From NCBI GenBank assembly GCA_002633005.1, contig NMRA01000558.1, forward strand, positions 256,119 through 277,949: a stretch of DNA of 21,831 bases, in the 5' to 3' direction. This DNA comes from Phoronis australis. Lineage: Eukaryota > Phoronida > Phoronidae. Shown one piece after another: positions 9,978 to 20,500 of this stretch. Numbering within the stretch: the first letter of the stretch is position 1; every line of letters begins with the position of its first letter. Below the pieces are notes generated by a model that saw nothing but the letters and a program-made list of their open reading frames with translations, searched no databases and was not told the DNA's origin. The position numbers and the translations under genes were made by a program.

Positions 9978-10047
9978 AACATTCACAGTGTCACTGTCCG
10001 TGACGAGAGCAACCACTGCTGGAGTATAGTAATCTTGTATTGTGTTT

Positions 10048-10053
10048 AATAAA
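10048..10053 (+). terminator. Polyadenylation signal AATAAA (small secreted-protein gene)
   Basis: AATAAA in TTTAATAAAATGAG, 71 nt after the stop codon at 9975-9977, gives a short 3' UTR. Confidence 0.5.
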
Positions 10054-10059
10054 ATGAGA

Positions 10060-10680
10060 AAAGGTTGAAAGGCAAGAAAAACATTTCAAAATTTTAGTTT
10101 TGAAAAAAATGGTTTCGTGATCATGTGAACTCTTTATCAGTCGTCGATAAATTTGTCACGCCCTTTAACAGCAGGATTTCTTAGCATTATTAAGTGTTAA
10201 TGTTTTTCCTCAAACGAAATTTAGTGATGCGGTGTTCTGCGTGAATAAATAGGCACCGATTCACTAATGATGGTCCAATAACAAGTTTACGGCCTTTACT
10301 ATGGCTTTAGTCTGGTTCTGCACGTGCTCATGAAAAAAACCAAACATTTTTACCACAATCATGCACTAACTGAAATATACGAAACTGTTTCATCCCCATC
10401 CATGAACTGGATATGGACCGATGATACTGTCCAGTTTGTTGAATCGTTTTATAGAAAAATTGATAACATAAAGAATCAAAAGATTTGACCTGAGGAGTTT
10501 CTTGAAATATATCGGTCTTCCGTAGTCTGGCAAAGATTGCCTGTGCTCAATGATAAGCAATGGCAAAGAAAACACTCGGGTGATACCATATAGAATAATT
10601 TTTTAAACTGCCCCCGATATTCTTGAACAGAAAAAAGGAACAGGCAAGGTGAAAAATAAAGCTCTAGCGGAATAACATCA
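10060..10680. other. Intergenic stretch with no gene seen
   Basis: AT-rich sequence without recognisable coding, RNA or repeat features. Confidence 0.4.
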
Positions 10681-11083
10681 GGGCCCGGTCTCTAATCTTT
10701 GTACTCGAAACGAACTCGAAACTATTTTTGGCAATTTCTCTGCTCCTTTTGTGCGAACTTAAGATAATTGGTTATCAGACTGTGCTCGAATACATTATAG
10801 TTTATGCATAGGAGTTTCTAGTTCAAGTTTGCCCTTGAAGACCCTTATATTCGTGCTACAAACTCGAGTAAAAACTCGAAATTTCGAGTTCAAACTCGAA
10901 CTTATTGCTTTAATATTGGGTTTACAAACTGTGAACTAAGGGCAATAAATTATCTATGTAAGTTATTGTGTACTCGAGCATAGAATAATAGACACTTATC
11001 TTGAGTTCGCCCAAAAGTAGAGTTGAAAATGCCAAACCTAATTTCGAGTTCCATTTCGAGTAAAAAGATTGGAGACCGGGCCC
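10681..11083 (+). mobile_element. Foldback (palindromic) MITE, copy 1
   Basis: The element runs from GGGCCCGGTCTCTAATC to GAGACCGGGCCC. The two halves align as inverted repeats well beyond the first 44 bp: GGCAATTTCTCTGCTCC of one arm answers GGCATTTTCAACTCTAC of the other, and CTTAAGATAA answers CTCAAGATAA. It is thus a roughly 400-bp imperfect hairpin. CTCGA(G/A) words recur throughout, and a perfect 18-bp palindrome sits at 10873-10890. There is no ORF, so the element is non-autonomous. No target-site duplication is visible. A close copy lies at 13248-13638 in opposite orientation. Confidence 0.85.
10873..10890. repeat. Perfect 18-bp palindrome at the foldback centre
   Basis: AACTCGAAATTTCGAGTT equals its own reverse complement and lies close to the middle of copy 1. 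In copy 2 the same place reads AACTCGAAATTTCAAGTT on the plus strand, so one arm has mutated. Confidence 0.8.
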
Positions 11084-13247
11084 AGGATCTATTTACGTTG
11101 CTAACCAGGATCAGAAATTGGTTTGGAAAGTTAAGATACGTTACGTTACGTTAAGTTGTAATGGGAATGATCATTTTTTAAAATCATCTATTTGAGCACA
11201 GGACTCTCACTGACTCTATCTTGGAATGCCATCTCCCGCGTGTGATCCATGCATTCTATCAGAGACCGTTATCGTCTTTGATTCTATTAGTAGAGCTTGC
11301 GACCCCGAGACTAGCCGCGAGAGTTTGGACAGAGAATTTCTGGCTGCCTCCTCGACTAAGTTTTGATCGAGAGTTGTAATTATCAAATCAAACCTAATTT
11401 CATTGCTTCGTTTTCACTTTATTATTGTTCATTAAACGAGACTCTTGAGGTATGGTTCCATACAATCCGATCAGCGATTTCTCGGTTAAGAAATACAACG
11501 CATGGCATGTCACGCGAGTGATAAGCGCATGAATCAACGGAAACCACTCGAGTCAGAGAATCCAGTTCGTTTTTTTTGTTGTGCTTTCCTTAGCGTAAGT
11601 TACGCTTGCATGTGCGAGATCAAAAATTTACTCAAAACGCTTCAGGTATTATTTTTTAGACCGAGAGCTGAATGGAGAAAACCGGGTTTAATATCCTTTT
11701 AATTACGAATAAGTGAAGCACTGTTTCTGTTTACAAATGTTTCCTTTGTGATTAAGGTTATTTTGAAACTTCTAATGCAAAAAAGGAAGCCAATTCCAGG
11801 GAGCACAGCCGACTGCACCCTTCTCATAGCCTGGGGTAACAATTTTCAGTCCGCCCATGTACATATGCATGCGCTGAACTAAGTGTTTACTGGTCTTTGG
11901 TCCAACTTTGGTAATCTAGTAGTACTTAACACACACCACCGCCAATCGTTTTTGCAACAGATAACAAAATTTTCACTGGCACGCTTTTAAATTAGTATAT
12001 TTAATTCCAAGACAGAAAGTTTCGTATGGGTTTAATAGGGGCAAAAACAACAATGTGCTATTTCACTGGTTGGAGTGTGTAAACTTGTTCAAGGCTTCAA
12101 GATTTAAATTATTCTTTGAGTGGACTGAAACACAGTTTTTGGGTTCACAATTCTTTATTTGTCCTGGAAACTGCAAAGTACAAGAACTCCACAAATCGCG
12201 CCATCTTTCCGTACTTGTTAAAAATCACTACGAAAACTTTATCTAAAAAAACTAAGAGTTGACCATGTCCTCTAATATGACTTAAGTGTAGGGTAGCCGG
12301 TTGTTGCCCCTCGCAAAACTCATGAATGTTCCACCAAAACATTCTTTACCTCCAACATAGTTTTTTGTCACAAGCTATTTTCTTTTCACATGGATTGCAA
12401 CTCATTCCTTTCAAGCACATTTCTTTCTTGATGAAGACACTTGTACTAATGTCAACATAGAGTTTTGATACAATACACCCAAGCATATGTCTTCCCTCAG
12501 AGAGCAAAATGTGGGTTCATGAGAAAAAATGAGTTAGTAAAAATAATTGCAGTGTGTGAGAAATGAAACATAGCTCACGAAGAAAGCATTTTATTCAAAA
12601 CAATAAAGCTGTCTATCCTCTCACTACAGCGGTGGTAAGTTCTGATAAGTTCTATGATAAAACTTTGTCACCTGCTAAACCCATTTAAAGTCAGGTACAC
12701 GCCTGCATAAAGCATTAATGCCAGCTAGGTTGTGTTGCAGTAGTTGTTGTCTTTCCTTCTAATTGCTATCAAGATTTCTTACATTTTGTTTTAAATGATG
12801 TATTAGCCTGGACCCGGTGGAAATCAGTGTTCTTATCAGTGAGCGCGATTTCTATTCCAGTAAAAAATAAATGTTTACTGCTACTACTATGAGAACACCT
12901 GTGCAATTCGTTAGGGAGGATGACTGGATACCCTGGTGTTGCTGTCTCCAATGAAACGGGAAGTAAGAAGTAGTAAAAATCATGCCAAACTATCATCTAA
13001 TGAAAAACCGGATCATAAGCATCATCTATTGAAAGTTTCCCACTTTAATAGTAATTCCAACTTCTGGTCTACTGTTCTTGTCATTGCTTGGTCCCATGTT
13101 TGACTTTTTGTTTCTTCTCCTACAACGAGCACAACAGATCATACTAAGCAGAATAAGTCAAAAAAGAGCGACAGTTCTTGTGATAATGTTCTGCCAATCA
13201 ATCATGATCTCATAAGTCTGCTCAGTATAGTGGTTGGAGAGAGAACA
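11084..13247. other. Intergenic segment between the inverted foldback elements
   Basis: No gene is supported. ORFs are 63-75 codons without motifs. A short CGTTACGTTACGTTA repeat lies near 11138-11155. The segment is flanked by the two foldback copies in opposite orientation, so the whole 2.96-kb block could fold back or invert by recombination. Confidence 0.4.
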
Positions 13248-13638
13248 GGGCCCGGTCTCCAATCTTTTTACTCGAAATTAGGTTTGGCATTTTCAACTCT
13301 ACTTTTGGGCGAACTCAAGATAAGTGTCTATTATTCTATGCTCGAGTACACAATAACTTACGTAGATAATTTATTGCCCTTAGTTCACAGTTTGTAAACC
13401 CAATATTAAAGCAATAAGTTCCAGCTTGAACTCGAAATTTCAAGTTTTTACTCGAGTTTGTAGCACGAATATAAGGGTCTTCAAGGGCAAACTTGAACTA
13501 GAAACTCCTATGCATAAACTATAATGTATTTGAGCACAGTCTGATAACCAATTATCTTAAGTTCGCACAAAAGGAGCAGAGAAATTGCCAAAAATAGTTT
13601 CGAGTTCCTTTCGAGTACAAAGATTAAAGACCGGGCCC
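13248..13638 (-). mobile_element. Foldback (palindromic) MITE, copy 2, inverted
   Basis: It runs from GGGCCCGGTCTCCAATC to AAAGACCGGGCCC and matches the reverse complement of copy 1 along nearly its whole length, with scattered substitutions and small indels (391 versus 403 bp). The flanks differ from those of copy 1: read in the same element orientation, ATCA precedes copy 1 and ACCT precedes copy 2. The two therefore look like separate insertions rather than one duplicated segment. Confidence 0.85.
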
Positions 13639-14405
13639 AGGTCTGTGTTTCATACAACCAAGACATTTGTGAGAAAAGCTAGCGTGAAAACATGCTTCAA
13701 TTTTGTAATGCATGGCGATATGATGCTAAGTTTTGCATGACCTTTTCTTTCCATGAGATTCTTGTCTCTACAGAACGCAGTCCCGATTTTACCATAAATT
13801 AATTCTCATGGCACAATGTGTTTTCTGCATTTTCGTAAACTAAGAGGATCGAAACAACTTAACAACAAAAAATCATGAGTGAAACTTAACAGTTGTAACA
13901 TCTGGAAACCAAGTCATCAAATGCGACCATAAAGTTTACCCACATTTCAATCAAGAAGTGAACTTTGGACTTCGGCCACTTACCATGACTGCAAAATTTG
14001 TCTCAACATTTTGCTGTTACTCAGATGAGAAGAGATTTCGGGTGAGCAAATAAATGACAGTTCATTATTCCTCGAGACTCACAATGGCAGGTGCATAAAA
14101 CGTGGTTCCCACTCTCTTCCCATTATCAGATTCTAGGACTTCTCAAGAACTTTTTTGCACAAAGCCCCCCCCCCTTCCCACAAAATTTACACGGTCGTAT
14201 ATTTGGCTGAACGGTCTGGCACTTGCAGTTACAGTATAGCTTAATGCAATGGTAATGACATGAATAGGGAAGAAGCTGACAATGGTAACTGTTCAGAGAC
14301 TACTCAAAGTTTTGCAGTGAACTACGAAATATTAAGAATGCTAGGCCATTCAACTAAATCCCCCCACCTGCGCTACAAATACTAGAAAAACAAGTCAAAC
14401 CAAAC
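13639..14405 (-). other. Region 3' of the USP40-like stop codon, possible 3' UTR
   Basis: No ORF or RNA gene is seen. No AATAAA appears on the minus strand between the stop (14406) and the foldback element. The nearest minus-strand hexamers are ATTAAA near 13042 and AATAAA near 12588. The 3' UTR is therefore long, crosses the foldback copy, or uses a variant signal. A run of ten C lies at 14165-14174. Confidence 0.35.
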
Positions 14406-14513
14406 CTACATTTGTTTCTTTTCTTCAATTTCTCTCCGCAACTTCTCTAAAGCTTGTTCATCATCAGACGTAGCAAAATCATGATACTGCGCTTTGGCTT
14501 CAAGACGCAAATC
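14406..14513 (-). CDS. USP40: USP40-like exon F, last coding exon with stop
   Basis: The acceptor ACCTTTCTCAG leads to DLRLEAKAQYHDF, an acidic TSDDEQ and a short helical stretch ALEKLRREIEEKKQM, then TAG (14406-14408). Phase 0 matches exon E. Confidence 0.75.
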   Translation of the reverse strand, partial: DLRLEAKAQYHDFATSDDEQALEKLRREIEEKKQM

Positions 14514-17500
14514 CTGAGAAAGGTCGACTAGAATCAGTACCACGTCAACTCCGATTTTCACCACAAACTCGCTGCTATCCAAACATCAGAATATTCACAC
14601 TCAATCAGTTCTGCAGTCAGTTGTTACAAGACAAATATAACTAAATTGATAATAAAAACAAGTAGAGACATGATAACCTTGGTATAATTATGTGAATGTA
14701 TAAAATCACCCCAAAAACACCAACAGGTTTCGGGTTCCAGTTACCTTCACGCCAATAATGTCCCCCTCTTGGATGTAATACGGTGCTTGCTTCAGGTTGA
14801 CACTGCATTGTTTGGCTGCCTTTTTCTTCTTATTTTTATGTGTGACCACCTGCAAGAAATGGCCGCATAGTAATTAGTTAAATACATTTTACTAACATCA
14901 GTTGGCCAAATTTTACTGATGAAGCAAAACAAAACAGGCGTGGGGGGCAGGGGGGCTTCACTCTTTATTGACAGCACTAGCAATAGCAGTAGGCAAACTG
15001 AAAAATAACAAAAGCTTTGTTCAAATACACAAAGTTTCTAACATCAAATTTACATAATACATAATATGTTAATTACACTCATAAGCATATCATAAATGCA
15101 AATGTACTGATCTGCGATGAACAAGAAACCACAAAACACAAATACAGTTAACACAAAAGTCATTCTAAACCACTATCATTCAAACTACGTGACCGTCAAA
15201 TAAACTCAACGTCAACTAGATCAGAGAAACCCCGAAAAATATATCAACATAAATCCATAAAACTTTATATATAGGAACATTAACATTTTCCCTAGATAAT
15301 ACTAATGCAGTATTATATGTTACGAGATACAATACCATGAAGATAACATAAAAGCCAAACTCCTCAGACAACGCCCAAGAAAAAGGCAACGAGCATACTC
15401 TATGGCAAGCGTTTAAAACATTATACACTGACAGTGCAGGGGAAAACTTACGTCAAACAAAATAATGCAAATAAACTACTGACTATCAAGAAACACTTGC
15501 TTATGCCGATATCGCCCAAGTCTAACCAAACCCCATTGAATAACTATGTACAGCAGGACGTTGCTCCACTATAAACGTTTGTGGAATGACATTTGATGGT
15601 GAAAATTTGGAGGAAAATTTGCAGCAAACTTTCAAACAATTTTGCGTTATTTTTCTTCTACTTCGTCTGCTTCAACAAACCCTGACAAATTTTGATGAAA
15701 TGCATTAAATTTCATGCAACATGAACTCCTGCACCTTGTTTTGTTCCGTTCAATCATTGCCACTATACAGCGCAGACATAACAAGATAGACATGAAATTA
15801 CATGTACATTGTACGGTCTCCACTGACAATTTGCTAAGTAAAACATTTCTATTACCTGGTTACTTATTTCCAACCATTCATGCTTGCTTGGGAAATGTTT
15901 AGCTAAAGACACGTGCTCCGCAGGAATGATGAACATATCACAGGCTAACCTCCGCAGGGGTTCCACTCCCACTCCCTTCGAGACGTCCCACACGACTTCC
16001 TGAGGAGGGCCATAGCACCGACTGGTGGGAATTCTCCGACAAAAAGTGACTAGCAACTGATTGGGTCTGTGAAGGAGAACGTGTATGCGTCACACACTAC
16101 AAGCAGGAACTGTAACTCCNGGGGAAACACAAACTACAATAAAATTGCAACGGTAGTCAGCATGTATTGGCATTGAGATTTGTCTTAGGTATAAAGCTCC
16201 TAGCAAAAAATACTAACCTATGAGATACAGGCCGATTCCAGGACATCACACACATTATTTGAAAAAAGCACAACAAATATCAATTGCACTCTTAACAGTA
16301 TGCTTGTAGGTATTCGTTAGTATCAAAAAGTGACCGCTAGGTGGCGCAGAATATGTCAAACTTGTCCAAAAATGGGAAGACCTACTCATTCCTTAATAGA
16401 AACCTTTTTGCCAATAATGAAAATCTATCAAGGAATTTCGAAGATAGAGAGGCAAACACAAAAAATGAAATTGTTGCTACAAGGCGCAGCAATAATCAGA
16501 TCTACCCGACAGAAGTTGTCACCTGTTCTAACCTGGTTGCAAGGGGTTTAGGAGATACATCAGCTGTCGATGAAAAAAAAAAAACAAAATTGCCACTATG
16601 GGGCATCACTGTAGTCAGATCTATCCAGCAGCCATCGTTATCCATAGCCATATTCTTGGGAAAACATGTGCCAAAGATCCTGCAATTGGTTAAGGAGATA
16701 TTAATGCAGATGCAAAAACTGAAATTGCCACTAGGATGTGCCGTACTCGTTGGGCGTGTCTGAAAGTCAACATAAGCCGCTGCCTTCTGGGCAGGAACAC
16801 GAACTCTCATAATCATTTTGATCCTTTGAGAAGTTTGTCAGAAAGAGAGGTGGATGTCAAACAACTGACTCAAAACTAATAAGAAAGACCACTACGCACA
16901 ACGAAATACGTCAAATCTACCTTCAAATAGGAAGTCATTATTGCCTCCTCAATAGACACCTAATATGTTCAAAACTTCATGAAAATCCATCAACAAATTT
17001 CAAAAATGGATGCAGTGTAAAAAAACTAAAATTGCCACTCGCAGCAGTTCAGATGATCTGAAATTCATCGCCATCTGTTGTCAGCTTCACAGGAACACAT
17101 TTCTCACACCTCATTAAGATCCCGCAGTGGAGACAGACGTCAGACGGTCAGTCAGAGATGACGGACTTTGCAGTCACATATTAACCTATGTGTGATGTGA
17201 TCGCATAAAATGGAAAATTCAACGTTTTATAAAAACTTAACATCATGACAAGTCGACGAAAGCTTCTGTGTCGATACTTAAGGCCCTGCCACACCTAACT
17301 CAGAACATCTTAATCCAAATCCATTCGCCTACCTTGATGAACCAGGTTGGGAATGAGTAGAAATTGGCAATTTTGGTCAGAAACATGACTCAAGTGCGAC
17401 GTAATCCACCGAGTTCTCATCAGATTATACAATATGCTCAACAAGCTCCCACTCGGTTTCGCGCCATTTCAAGATCATACTGAGAACTACCTAAGTGTGA

Positions 17501-20500
17501 CTGAGAATAAGTGAGAGAAGCAATGTCTTCTGAGAACAAGACCTTCAACAGATTGCTGGAAGAGTACATTCCCGAAAACTCAAGGCCTATCTGCATCACT
17601 CTTCATCATAAATGACTACGGTTGAGAACCAGACTATATGGTACACTCAAAGCCATCGAGTTGTTCACCTTTTATCTAACCAGTGATCTTCAGCTGCTGC
17701 TCGAGTAAAAGCAGTATTAGCAAGTACTAGTAGTAGTAATAGTTGCTCTAGTCGATAAACGCACACCTCTACTGGGTTGCCCAACTTTGTAACCAAATGT
17801 GATGGAAGTTGGTGTAATTAGACCAGAACTACTCAGCACGATTACACAAGACCATCACGTCAGGACAGACTCCAAAAAATCTGTTTCGCCAATGTGTAGA
17901 CGGGCCACACACTTCAAAAGGTAGTTTCCATAGTATATGTTAAGCTAAATGACACCAGGCAACTCACTGGAGTGTTTGATTCAAATTCCTCAGAACTGCT
18001 GTAGGTCTAGATTTCTCCTGAAGCCTCACTCTCAAAAAGTCCACAGATGGCACTGGTGCAGCTGCCATGGCTTCTAGTGACAGAATTAGAATCTTCAAAT
18101 CGAGAAGAGTGCACAACTTTCCTATTTCGACTTCACCAAGCCGTATAAGCTTTGGCAACTCTTGTGAATCAGTCACTGAGTTTTGTTGTTGACCTGAGAA
18201 TAGATTTGAAATTCATTAATTTTGTTCACAACAATTTTATTCCTTTCAAATTGTTGGTTAATACTGACAATAAAGTAAACTCCTTTTTTTTTAATTCAAC
18301 ACAAAAATAAAAAAGAAATTGAAAGGAAAGCATGGAGATGAAATAAATTAATGCAAACACAAACATTTAACTGCAAATTGTTGCATACTACAACAGCCTG
18401 TTTCACTAAGATCATGTAATTTTAAGACATTTTCTTTCCAGAGTCTAAATGGAGACTTACGACTAGTTGATAAGTTTTGGTGTAATTTTCCAGTTAGACT
18501 CTGTGAAAAAAATGTTGCAATACAATAATATTTTAGTAAAGTGGCCCCCAGAACCATTTACACGATGTGCCAGACACCCTTTGGGTCACAGCTGTCAACA
18601 TCACTAGGAACAAAAATGACACACGACACTTCAGTAAAACTGCTGTTCTAGTTATTCAGCTTTCCATTTATTACTCAATTAATCCATGTCAACCAAAAGA
18701 CCATGGTCGGTCTCGGACAGTTACACACCCCACATACCATAGCAACAGGAGCAACGTGGATCATTGAAATGCACCCACGAATGTATCAGTAATGGTGTGC
18801 TTCTGGGGGTGTATATTTGTATCATAAAAATGCCCATTAGATGGCTTAAAATACATCGAATCCATCCGAAAATGGGATCATACCATCACTTCTTTAACAG
18901 AAAGCTATTTACCAAATTTCATAAAAATCTGACAAGGAACTTCAGAGAAGCAACGGAAAGCAGAAAAAACGAAATTGCCACTAGGGGGCATAGCATTCGT
19001 CGGATTCATCTGAGTCATCCTTGTCGTTGACAGTTTCATATAAATACACTTGTCTTGCTAAATTGAATAAAGATCCTGCAGTAGGTTTAGGAGATACAGC
19101 TATGAGCGCAAAAAAAAAAAACTGGCACTAGGAGGCGCCACAGTAGTCAAAGTCGTCGTGAAATAATCATCAACCATCCTCTTCACGCTAAGAACATGTA
19201 TGCCAATTTTCACAATCATCCTTAGAATTCTTTGGTTGACACGGGAGCGGAAAACAGCAACAATGGCCATTAGGTGGCACAAAATACCTCTCAATTATAT
19301 CCAAAAACGAGAGGATAGTGTCATCTCACCAATAGATGCCTATATTCCAAATTTTATGAAAATCTGTTGAGGACCTTTCGAAGACATAGAGGTAAACATA
19401 AAAAACTAAAATTGCCACCAGGGGGCACACTGTTAGTCAGATCCGTCCGAATGTCGACGTCCTCGTCCATTGTCAAAATCATATAAATACACCTACTAAA
19501 TTTAGTAACGATCCTGCACAGTGTTAAGGAGATAAAGCCATGGGCGCTAAAAAACAAAACTGTCACTAGGAGGCTCCACAGTAGTCGAAGTTGTCAGAAA
19601 ATCATTGTCATTCATCCTGTTCATACTAAGAACATACATGCCAATTTTCACAATCATTCTTAGAGTGGTTTGGTCGATAGAGGGGTGGTTGCTAAACAAC
19701 AGACTAGAAAACAGTAAAAATGTCCACTAGGTGGTGCAAAATGCCTTGAATCCATCCGAAAACAGGAGGATAGCGTCATATGTGCCAAATTTCATGAAAA
19801 TCGGTGGAGGACCTTTGAAGATACATAGGCAAACGCAAAAAACTAAAGTTGCCACTAGGGGGCACAGTGGTACTCGGTTCGGTCCGAAACTTGTCGTTCT
19901 CTGTCCTCAACCCCATAGGAACACACCCGCCAAATTTCAATAATATCTTGCAAGGGGTTTAGGAGATACAGCTGCGGACGCCGGACGCCCAGACAGAGAT
20001 GACGGCAATATGCACCCACGTAATTATAAATAATTATGTGGGCACATAAATCAGTGCCCGATTTATAGGAGGGCAAAGGGAGTAACTATCATGCCCGCTC
20101 CTGGAGGGCACACTCAATACGAAAGGAACAGAGTAACAATTGATTACATCACCAAGGACCATCTTTTAGAGGAAGGCCCCGTAACATTACAGGATGTCTA
20201 ACTCAGCAAAAATAAGAAAAGAATATAGTCCCCCATCAACAATGGACGGACCTCTTTTAGACAAAAAGATCAACAACATGGGGTACCAAGGTTGCCAAAT
20301 CCGCCATATGTTGATTATCTCAAAAACTGCTTCACTGATCACAATGAAATTCGAAATAGAAGTATATTGCAAGAATGTGCCGGCACCAGCCAATTTTTGG
20401 ACGTTGGATTCATCTACTTTGGCACCCTATTAGTTTTCGACTGCTCAAGTCATTGCTTGTCCGCTAATTATCTTGAAACCGCTTAACGGATCATGAAGAT

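Larger units (their letters stand above)
18825..20050 (+). repeat. Intronic higher-order tandem array 2 (units A-B-C, A-B-C, A-B)
   Basis: Eight units of about 146 bp, each marked by a CTCF-like box starting at 18834, 18978, 19125, 19267, 19415, 19563, 19724 and 19852. Three unit types alternate. A carries ATCCATCCGAAAA, the CAAATTTCATGAAAATC word and GAAGATA. B carries ATATAAATACAC, GATCCTGCA and TTTAGGAGATACAGC. C carries CTAAGAACAT and GCCAATTTTCACAATCAT. The array closes with AGACAGAGATGACGG and a hairpin at 20015-20042. No coding function is seen. Confidence 0.85.

Noticed and set aside
16341-16763. 140-codon plus-strand ORF
   Set aside because: It runs through several units of repeat array 1 and its residues follow the repeat, so it is not an independent gene.
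18461-18500. Possible 40-nt exon on the minus strand with CACAG acceptor and GTAAGT donor
   Set aside because: Its length is 1 mod 3. Exon B (ends with one codon base) already joins exon C (starts with two) directly in phase, so including it would break the frame. It could only be a rare alternative.
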